NCBI GenBank assembly: GCA_017614625.1
Contig: JAGABK010000030.1
Coordinates: forward strand, 1-11,678
Length of the DNA stretch: 11,678 nt
Reading direction: 5' to 3'
Source of the DNA: Spirochaetales bacterium
GTDB taxonomy: Bacteria; Spirochaetota; Spirochaetia; Sphaerochaetales; Sphaerochaetaceae
The notes beneath the pieces were generated by a model that was not told where the DNA came from, did no database searches, and saw only the letters and a list, made by a program, of their open reading frames with translations. Positions 6,253-11,678 of this stretch are shown here, in pieces. Each line of letters opens with the position of its first letter. Position 1 is the stretch's first letter. Both the position numbers and the translations under genes were made by a program.

Positions 6253-7158
6253 TCAGTTCCCTACTTTCTCCGCGAAATACCTTGCGACCTTCGACACATG
6301 GGCAAGCGCCGCTTCCTTGAGCTCATCCGGGAACTGCTTGACGAAAGGCATGACCTCGAAGTTCATGTTGCCCTTGTAGCCTATCTCCCTGAGGGCCGCG
6401 ATAATATCGTCCCAATCCATCGTGTTCCTGAGCGTGAACGGAACCACATGCAGGTCCCTCACGCGGTCAGTCTCCTGCATATGGACGACTTCGACCGCCT
6501 TGCCCAGTCTGCGGATTGCATCGCCTACGGTAATCCCCGTGTCCTTCTCCACAAGAGAGAAATGCCCCGTGTCGGCGCAGGCGCAGAAGAGGTCGCTCCC
6601 CAGCTCGCTTATGTAGTCCAGTGTTTCCTGCGGATCCGCGCATTCGGAGGCACGCAGATTTCCCTCGCCATCCTCCAGAAAGAGGTTCTCGATCGCGCAC
6701 TTGACGTTCCACTTCTCCAGATACGGAACCAGGCCCCTGTAGAACCTCAGGTTCAACTCGAAATTCTCGTCCTTGCGTGCATTCAGGATCCGTCCGGGCA
6801 TCTTGATCGGATGCACCACTGTGTGGCACGCCCCGAGTACGTGGGTGGCCAGGATGTCCTTGACGGTGATGTCGAAGAACTCCTTAGTGACTGCGGGCTC
6901 GTACTGGCCGAAGATGGCATGCGTCTGCCCTATTATGATTCCGTGGCGGTCTGCGCTCTCCTTTATGGCGGAGAATTTTGCGACGACCTCGTCTTCCGTC
7001 AGACCGTAGACATTCGCCCTCTGCAGGGCCTCCACGGTGGGTGTGCCGCCGTCCACGGGATAATCCATGGCATCAAGGCCGCAGTCATGGAAGATGCGGA
7101 AAGTCTCGTCGTAACCGTATCTGTTGATCAGTGAGATGGAACTTGAACTTGTAAGCAT
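6253..7158 (-). CDS. Sugar phosphate isomerase/epimerase-like TIM barrel (xylose isomerase-like superfamily)
   Basis: This 301-residue cytoplasmic protein fits the AP-endonuclease-2/xylose-isomerase-like TIM-barrel family, which includes ketose 3-epimerases, inosose dehydratases and hydroxypyruvate isomerases. Conserved barrel-mouth residues are visible: His80, His116 (TVVHP), Glu157 (AIENL), Asp196 and His199 (CADTGH), His226 (VVHMQETD), His237 (LHVVPF) and Glu268 (NFEVM). The Glu/Asp/His/Glu set typical of a divalent-metal site is complete. GGAGGGG (7168-7162) precedes the ATG at 7158. It is the last gene of the five-gene minus-strand operon, 78 bp after the histidine phosphatase stop. Exact substrate cannot be assigned; a 2-keto sugar or its phosphate is the usual type. 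The stop is 2 bp from the converging PHP gene with no room for a normal terminator. Confidence 0.87.
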   Translation of the reverse strand: MLTSSSSISLINRYGYDETFRIFHDCGLDAMDYPVDGGTPTVEALQRANVYGLTEDEVVAKFSAIKESADRHGIIIGQTHAIFGQYEPAVTKEFFDITVKDILATHVLGACHTVVHPIKMPGRILNARKDENFELNLRFYRGLVPYLEKWNVKCAIENLFLEDGEGNLRASECADPQETLDYISELGSDLFCACADTGHFSLVEKDTGITVGDAIRRLGKAVEVVHMQETDRVRDLHVVPFTLRNTMDWDDIIAALREIGYKGNMNFEVMPFVKQFPDELKEAALAHVSKVARYFAEKVGN

Positions 7159-7184
7159 GCGCCCCTCCGTTCTTGGGCATTATC

Positions 7185-7247
7185 GCAGGTATTGCAGGCC
7201 ACGCAGGTCATGCAGGCCTTGCATGTCATGCAGGTTTTACAGGTTTT
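7185..7247. repeat. Seven-copy degenerate 9-bp tandem repeat across a gene 3' end
   Basis: Seven consecutive 9-bp units start at 7185, 7194, 7203, 7212, 7221, 7230 and 7239. They share the plus-strand pattern GCAGGYCWT, with one unit GCATG and the last starting ACAGG. The final units cover the last codons and TAA stop of the histidine phosphatase gene (stop at 7237-7239); the rest fills most of the gap to the downstream start at 7158. Because 9 is a multiple of three, the units keep frame: without the stop the minus strand would read a repetitive tail such as LHDMQGLHDLRGLQ. Confidence 0.85.
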
Positions 7248-7824
7248 TCGACAATCCGAACTTCTCCAGCTTCCAGCGTCCGTCCTCGTAGGAGAAGACG
7301 ATGACAGAACAGTTGGGAATCCGCAGGCACTTGATGTCGAACCTGGCATCCAGGACATAGCTGACCATGGCGTGCGCGGTCCCCTCGTGTCCGAAGACAG
7401 CCACGTTCTCACAGCCCTCGAGCTTCTCCAGCTCCTTCATGAAGGCGCTGACGCGGTCGTGGACCATGTCGTCGTTCTCGCCCCCGAAGCAGGTGTAGTC
7501 GTGGTTGATGACCGCGTTCGTGTATTTGTCCCCCAGCTTCTCCGTCAGCTCCGTGCGGAGCGTGCCCGAGATGCTTCCCACATTTATCTCGCGGATCTTG
7601 TCGCTCAGGACAGGCTCATAGTCGGGAAGCACCACCTGAGCAGTCTGCCTGGCGCGAAGGAGATCGCTGCTGAAGACCTCGTCGAACCGGATTCCCTGGA
7701 GAAGCGGGACCACGGAAGCCGCCTGCTGCCTGCCGAGGTCGGAAAGAGGCGCGCTGCTCCAACCGGAGGCGCGCCTCAGCAGATTATCCATGCTCTGCCC
7801 GTGTCTGACGAAGAATACTCTCAT
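7237..7824 (-). CDS. Histidine phosphatase family protein (phosphoglycerate mutase-like)
   Basis: This 195-residue cytoplasmic protein carries the hallmark RHG motif at residues 7-9 (VRHGQS, nucleophile His8), SSDLLRARQTA (Arg57/Arg59), Glu79 in REINVG (the usual acid position), and FGHEG with His146. Length and motif layout match small bacterial phosphatases of the cobC/PhoE/GpmB type, which remove phosphate from small metabolites through a phosphohistidine intermediate; the exact substrate is unknown. Its ATG at 7824 lies 7 bp after the preceding phosphodiesterase stop, and its GAGG ribosome binding site overlaps that stop (CTGAGG), so the two are tightly coupled. The C-terminus (LSKNL) ends in a 9-bp tandem repeat, so its final residues may have been reshaped by repeat slippage. 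Confidence 0.92.
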   Translation of the reverse strand: MRVFFVRHGQSMDNLLRRASGWSSAPLSDLGRQQAASVVPLLQGIRFDEVFSSDLLRARQTAQVVLPDYEPVLSDKIREINVGSISGTLRTELTEKLGDKYTNAVINHDYTCFGGENDDMVHDRVSAFMKELEKLEGCENVAVFGHEGTAHAMVSYVLDARFDIKCLRIPNCSVIVFSYEDGRWKLEKFGLSKNL

Positions 7825-7831
7825 CCGGACC

Positions 7832-9160
7832 TCAGGCGAGAATCTCCGTGATCACCCTTCCGTCTGCCTGCGGCATGCTCTGTCCCAGGATATGGGCGAA
7901 AGTGGGAGCTTCGTCAATCGTGTATGCGAACGGAATGGTGACGTCCTTCCTGAATGCGGGGCCCGTGGCGACGAACACCGGCTGCGGACCCTTCTCCGGC
8001 CTGTATCCGTGCGTGGCCTTTCCGAGCCTGTAGTCAGAAAGGTCGATTCCCGCGATCATGGGCTCCCTGCAGTCGTCGCTGAAGGTGGTGTAGCCGTCTG
8101 TCTCGACTACGAAGTCGAACGGGCCGCTCCAGCCGTAGAGCTTTTCGACATCGGCCGTGGTAAACACGTCGGAGAAGCCCCAGACGCCGTCGGCGGAGAG
8201 CTTGAGCAGGTAGTCGTGGACTTCCTTCAGGAGGCTCTTGTCCCTGACGTAGATGGAGTCGCTCATTCCGTTGGACTGGGAAACGACCTTCGAGTCGGCG
8301 GTGGGCTTGCCGTTGGGACCGGCGGTGAGCCAGCCCTTGCGTGCGAACAGGACGTTCATCTTCAGGCGGCGGGAGAAGTTCATCTGGCCGTGGTCCGAGA
8401 TGATGACGAAGTTGGTGTCGTCAAGCACGCCGGCGTCGTACATGGAGTCGATGATCTCGCCGAGCCAGTAGTCGGTGATGTCCAGGCCCCAGGTCACCTT
8501 GTCGTTGAAGATTCCGTTGCGGTGGCGCAGCGAATCGAGCAGGCAGTTGTGGGCCACCAGGACATCGGGCTGGTAGCGGCGGATGAGCGAGCAGATGCAT
8601 CCCATGATGAAATGGTCGAACGTCTGGTTGAGCCTCAGGTTGGCGGACTTGGCCCCGCGCTCCGTCGGGAGCCTGTCGAAGTTCTCGTCTATGGCCTTGA
8701 GGGTGTCGTCGTTGGCGCCCATTCTCCTGAATGCGTTTCTCACGGATTCCCTGGTGTCGGCCTCTCCCTTCTCATAGAAGAAGTACTCGTTGACGTTGTA
8801 GTCGATGTTGGGGTTGTTGCCCATGATCGGCCAGTAGACGGCGCCCGTGGTGCAGCCGGCCCTCTTGGCGGCGGCGAACAGGTCCTCGACCTTGATGATC
8901 TCGGACGTGTCGATGTACCAGTCGGGATAGGTCTTCTCGGTGGGATACTTCGTGTTGTTGTACACGCCGTGCTTTCCTGCCCTGCAGCCTGTGATCATGC
9001 TGGCATGGGCCGGATAGGTGATGCTGGGATAGATGGTCTGGACCTTCTTGATCTGACAGCAATGCTCCATGAGCCTCTGGAAATTCGGCCGTGTCTTCAG
9101 GTACTCGATATCCTCTTCGACCATGGCGTCCATGGAGAGGACGAAAAGTTTCTGCTTCAT
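7832..9160 (-). CDS. Alkaline-phosphatase-superfamily phosphodiesterase / nucleotide pyrophosphatase (ENPP-like)
   Basis: The 442-residue protein matches the type I phosphodiesterase/nucleotide pyrophosphatase family. The metal and nucleophile set is complete: Asp11 (LSMDAM), Thr48 in YPSITYPAHASMITG (equivalent to the ENPP nucleophile in KTFPN), Asp209 and His213 (LLDSLRH), Asp256-His257 (ISDHGQ) and His384 (KATHGYRP). Members cleave phosphodiester or pyrophosphate bonds in nucleotides, nucleotide sugars or glycerophosphodiesters. There is no signal peptide, so this copy acts in the cytoplasm, unlike many secreted relatives. AGGAGG (9172-9167) sits 6 bases before the ATG at 9160. It lies 45 bp after the dehydrogenase and 7 bp before the histidine phosphatase; the pair could act in sequence as phosphodiesterase then phosphomonoesterase, which is an inference. 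Confidence 0.92.
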   Translation of the reverse strand: MKQKLFVLSMDAMVEEDIEYLKTRPNFQRLMEHCCQIKKVQTIYPSITYPAHASMITGCRAGKHGVYNNTKYPTEKTYPDWYIDTSEIIKVEDLFAAAKRAGCTTGAVYWPIMGNNPNIDYNVNEYFFYEKGEADTRESVRNAFRRMGANDDTLKAIDENFDRLPTERGAKSANLRLNQTFDHFIMGCICSLIRRYQPDVLVAHNCLLDSLRHRNGIFNDKVTWGLDITDYWLGEIIDSMYDAGVLDDTNFVIISDHGQMNFSRRLKMNVLFARKGWLTAGPNGKPTADSKVVSQSNGMSDSIYVRDKSLLKEVHDYLLKLSADGVWGFSDVFTTADVEKLYGWSGPFDFVVETDGYTTFSDDCREPMIAGIDLSDYRLGKATHGYRPEKGPQPVFVATGPAFRKDVTIPFAYTIDEAPTFAHILGQSMPQADGRVITEILA

Positions 9161-9205
9161 ATAAAGCCTCCTGATTCTCCCTTTGATCCCTGTATACCCG
9201 TGACG

Positions 9206-10228
9206 TTATCTGATTATATCAACTTCCTGGATAAGTGGAAGCATGGTTCCGATGTTCTTTTCCTCCGCCTTCTTCAGGACCATCTGGCCGACTGCGACGT
9301 CGCTGATTGCGATTCCGTGGCTGGAGGCGATTACGAACTCGTCCTCGTTCGCTCTTCCGCAGGCGTCGCCGTTGATGACCTTGCCCAGGATCTGGTGGTT
9401 GTTTGTGAACTTGTCCAGGCCGTCGGTGTACTTGCCGTCGTCAAGATAGCACTTGACCAGGTTCCAGTCGTCGCAGATGAACCTGTCGGCCATCTGTGTA
9501 TAGGTCTTTCCGTCCCATGCGGTGCTCTCGAGCGGAAGTCCGAGCATTCCCTTGTGGAGGTTCTCGCAGTAGATGATGGGCTTGTCGCTTCTCTGGGTGG
9601 CAGAAAGCAGGATCTGCGAATCGTCGATGGCCTGCTGGCGCTGCTCCATGTTCCTGATTGGGATGAACTCGACCTCGGGCATCAGCGGCTGCATCTTGGC
9701 AAGGTATGCGTCCACCGCGGCGTCATAGAGGTCATGGATGTAGATCTTCTTCAGCTCGGGGACGACCATCTTGATGAGCCTTGCGTTCCATCTGCCCTGC
9801 TCTCCCGCTCCGATGATGGTCATGGAATGGGTATCCTTCACCTTGCAGTACTTGGCAGTGACGGCGGCAACCGCGGCGGTGCGGATGGCTGTGATCCAGC
9901 GTGCGTCCATGATGGCTGTCACGCCTCCGGTCTCGCAGTCGTTCATGACCATGATGCCCCATGTAACAGGCAGACCCTTCCTGCGGTTCTCCGGGAAGCC
10001 CGCGACCCACTTGAGACCCGTGATGTCCTGGTCTCCGCCGATGTATGCGGGCATCGCGTTCAGGAACGTGAGGGGCCTGGGATTCGTGTGGATCTTGACG
10101 GGAAGCTGGCACGTTCCGCGTCCGAACTCCGACATTCCCTTCTCCACCGCGTCGATGACATCGGCATATGAGAGGTTGAGGGCGAGAATGTCTTCCTGCG
10201 ACAGGTATCTGAATTCATATCTTTCCAT
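9206..10228 (-). CDS. Ornithine cyclodeaminase / mu-crystallin family NAD(P)-dependent enzyme
   Basis: The 340-residue protein has the family's catalytic region at the N-terminal half (Lys73 in GLKWVAG, Arg116 in AIRTAAV) and a Rossmann nucleotide-binding core, IIGAGEQG (Gly140, Gly142, Gly145), followed by an acidic Asp166 after the second strand, which favours NAD. Asp239 before GKT probably matches the catalytic Asp of ornithine cyclodeaminase. The family includes ornithine cyclodeaminase, alanine dehydrogenase, ketimine or pyrroline reductases and the SbnB-type amino-acid enzymes, so the substrate is an amino acid, imine or amino-linked compound that cannot be named here. AAGGAGA lies about 7 bases before the ATG at 10228. 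It follows the kinase by 25 bp. In a sugar-type operon this suggests a nitrogen-containing substrate. Confidence 0.92.
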   Translation of the reverse strand: MERYEFRYLSQEDILALNLSYADVIDAVEKGMSEFGRGTCQLPVKIHTNPRPLTFLNAMPAYIGGDQDITGLKWVAGFPENRRKGLPVTWGIMVMNDCETGGVTAIMDARWITAIRTAAVAAVTAKYCKVKDTHSMTIIGAGEQGRWNARLIKMVVPELKKIYIHDLYDAAVDAYLAKMQPLMPEVEFIPIRNMEQRQQAIDDSQILLSATQRSDKPIIYCENLHKGMLGLPLESTAWDGKTYTQMADRFICDDWNLVKCYLDDGKYTDGLDKFTNNHQILGKVINGDACGRANEDEFVIASSHGIAISDVAVGQMVLKKAEEKNIGTMLPLIQEVDIIR

Positions 10229-10253
10229 AATAAAGTCTCCTTTATCCTAATTA

Positions 10254-11678
10254 CTATACTCCGTTCGGAAGCCAGTTCAAAGTTCTTTTCACAGCCTCCG
10301 TCCAATTGTCAATGCGCCGTGCGCTCTCCTCTGCGGACATGCGCGGATGATATATCCTCACCGGAGGATTAAGCTTCCTGAGGTCCTCGATGCGGAAACT
10401 GCCGTCCACGCCCGTGAAGGCCATGCACGCGGCTCCGTAGCACGGCTCGGTCTGCGCCGGAAGAGAGACCTCCATGCCGCACAGGTCCGCCTCCAGCTGC
10501 ATGAGGAAAGAGTTGACCGTCATGCCGCCCATGGCGTTTATGCGCGAGATGCGGGTTCCGCTGACCTTCTTCATTATCCTGCTGCAGTTGGCCACCTGGA
10601 GGGCGCAGCTCTCAAGCACTGCGCGCACGAGGTGTGCCTTGGTGGAGGCGGCCGTCAGACCCAGGAAGGCGCCTCTGGCGCTCTGGTCCCAGTAAGGCGT
10701 GGCAACGCCGTTGATCGCCGGCACGAAGTAGACCCCGCCGCTGTCCTTCACGGACTCGGCAAGGGCCTGCGTCTCCGAGGCATCCGAAATCAGTCCCAGC
10801 CCGTTCTTCAGCCACTTGACCGCAGATCCCGCGGTGTAGCAGATTCCGTTGAGCTGGTAGGCCTTGCGTTCCTTCATGGCGAAGCTGCAGGCCGCAGTGA
10901 GGCCCTCCGACGGCACGATGAAACGGTCTCCGGTGATCAGGTGCAGGAAGCTTCCCGTGCCGTAGGTCACGGTCAGGTCCCCTTCCGCCACCGCTCCGGA
11001 GGCCACGATTCCCGCCGAACAGTCGGCGAGCGAACATGTTATGGGTATTTCGGCCCCGAACAGGGCCGGGTCGGTCACGGCAAGGACGCTGTTGCAGGGC
11101 ACTATCTCCGGCAGCATCACGCGCGGGATGTCCATCTTCTCCAGAAGCCAGGCGTTCCAGCCCGTGGTCCTGGGGTCGCAGAGCATCATGACGTCGGAGC
11201 TGCTCTCGTCAGTGACGAAGGCCCTGCGGCCCGAGTAGTTCCAGTAGAGCCAGGTGTTGATTGTTCCTGCAAGCAGTTCGCCGGCCTCGGCCCTCTTCTG
11301 CCCCTGCGGGATGTTGTCCAGGATCCAGCGGATCTTCCAGGCGCTGTAGTACGAGTCGGACCTGAGCCCCGTGAGAGTCCTGATCCTGTCCCCGTGCTCC
11401 GCTCCGAAAGCGTCGGAGACGGCGGCCATCCTGCGGTCCTGCCATGTGATTATCGGATAGACGGGACGGCCGGTGACCTTGTCCCAGACAAGGCAGGATT
11501 CGCCCTGGTGGTCCAGTCCTATGCAGGAGAGGTCCGCGGGGTGCAGGCCTGTCTTCTCCAGAAGGCGCGAATACACTTCCAGCGAGAGCCTGAGGATCTC
11601 GTCCGGGTCCTGCTCGCACCATCCGGGTCTGGGAAAGGACTGCCTCTGCTCGGCGGACTCATAGGCAAGCGCCCGTCC
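10254..11678 (-). CDS. FGGY-family carbohydrate kinase, glycerol-kinase-like (partial, N-terminus beyond window)
   Basis: The frame is open to the right edge, giving 474 visible residues. A GTG at 11576 is not the start, since in-frame upstream sequence reads RPGWCEQDPDEIL, a typical early FGGY motif. Only about 25-35 residues, including the N-terminal phosphate loop, are missing. Visible motifs: DHQGES (residues 56-61), TWQDRR (78-83), Asp219 in LADCSAG (catalytic base position), YGTGSF (239-244), TPYWDQSARG (327-336) and GGMT (384-387). The kinase transfers phosphate from ATP to a sugar or polyol. TPYWD-ARG and QDRR are closest to glycerol kinase, but the GlpK glycerol-binding Arg in NQRET is Gly here (HQGES), so another substrate is likely. 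It is the most upstream visible gene of the operon; 25 bp separate it from the dehydrogenase. Confidence 0.92.
   Translation of the reverse strand, partial: GRALAYESAEQRQSFPRPGWCEQDPDEILRLSLEVYSRLLEKTGLHPADLSCIGLDHQGESCLVWDKVTGRPVYPIITWQDRRMAAVSDAFGAEHGDRIRTLTGLRSDSYYSAWKIRWILDNIPQGQKRAEAGELLAGTINTWLYWNYSGRRAFVTDESSSDVMMLCDPRTTGWNAWLLEKMDIPRVMLPEIVPCNSVLAVTDPALFGAEIPITCSLADCSAGIVASGAVAEGDLTVTYGTGSFLHLITGDRFIVPSEGLTAACSFAMKERKAYQLNGICYTAGSAVKWLKNGLGLISDASETQALAESVKDSGGVYFVPAINGVATPYWDQSARGAFLGLTAASTKAHLVRAVLESCALQVANCSRIMKKVSGTRISRINAMGGMTVNSFLMQLEADLCGMEVSLPAQTEPCYGAACMAFTGVDGSFRIEDLRKLNPPVRIYHPRMSAEESARRIDNWTEAVKRTLNWLPNGV

Noticed and set aside
7790..10171. A 793-codon plus-strand open frame opposite three genes
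   Set aside because: It lies antisense to the histidine phosphatase, phosphodiesterase and OCD-family genes, all of which show complete family motifs. Its translation is Val/Asp/His-rich without recognisable domains, as expected from the complement of GC-rich coding sequence, and similar long antisense frames face the isomerase (6298-7134) and MBL genes (3279-4082).
1..11678. tRNA, rRNA, insertion sequence or prophage genes
   Set aside because: No cloverleaf-like sequence, transposase motif or phage gene was recognised by reading; apart from the listed repeats the gaps are short and ordinary.

Overview
This 11.7 kb window is an accessory metabolic region from a bacterium with roughly 55-58% GC. 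Strong AGGAGG-type ribosome binding sites, two lipoproteins with spirochaete-like lipoboxes (LVSC, LASC), a small secreted barrel-like protein and a split carbohydrate ABC transporter suggest a diderm, most likely a Sphaerochaeta/Treponema-like spirochaete. That assignment is an inference from style; no phylogenetic marker gene is present.

Layout. (1) Positions 1-255 hold the 3' end of an unrecognised plus-strand gene, closed by a strong terminator. (2) Positions 312-454 hold a gene-free array of three 39-bp imperfect palindromes repeating at exactly 52 bp. (3) On the minus strand, read from high to low coordinates, are a metallo-beta-lactamase-fold lipoprotein (4130-3015), two carbohydrate ABC permeases (2968-2078 and 2081-1239), a hairpin terminator with a competing alternative hairpin, and a secreted outer-membrane-like protein (1138-533) with its own terminator. 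(4) A 257-bp AT-rich divergent promoter region (4131-4387) separates this from a plus-strand pair: a beta-helix lipoprotein (4388-5419) and a PHP-family phosphatase (5438-6250). (5) Converging on that pair with only a 2-bp gap is a five-gene minus-strand operon that runs off the right end: FGGY carbohydrate kinase (partial), ornithine-cyclodeaminase-family dehydrogenase, alkaline-phosphatase-superfamily phosphodiesterase, histidine phosphatase, and xylose-isomerase-like TIM barrel.

How the genes may work together. The permease pair would import a sugar-like or polyol-like compound. The window has neither a canonical solute-binding protein nor an ATPase for it, and the MBL lipoprotein sits where the binding-protein gene normally is. 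The right-hand operon carries a kinase, an NAD(P)-dependent imine/amine enzyme, a phosphodiesterase, a phosphatase and a sugar isomerase/epimerase, all without signal peptides. That combination fits cytoplasmic breakdown or remodelling of a phosphorylated, possibly amino-substituted sugar or polyol. I do not recognise it as a described pathway. The FGGY kinase resembles glycerol kinase but has Gly where GlpK has its glycerol-binding Arg, so its substrate is probably not glycerol.

The most unusual non-coding signals are the 52-bp-period palindrome array, the mutually exclusive hairpins at 1152-1203, a 12-bp perfect palindrome inside the MBL-operon promoter, and a seven-unit 9-bp tandem repeat running over the 3' end of the histidine phosphatase gene.
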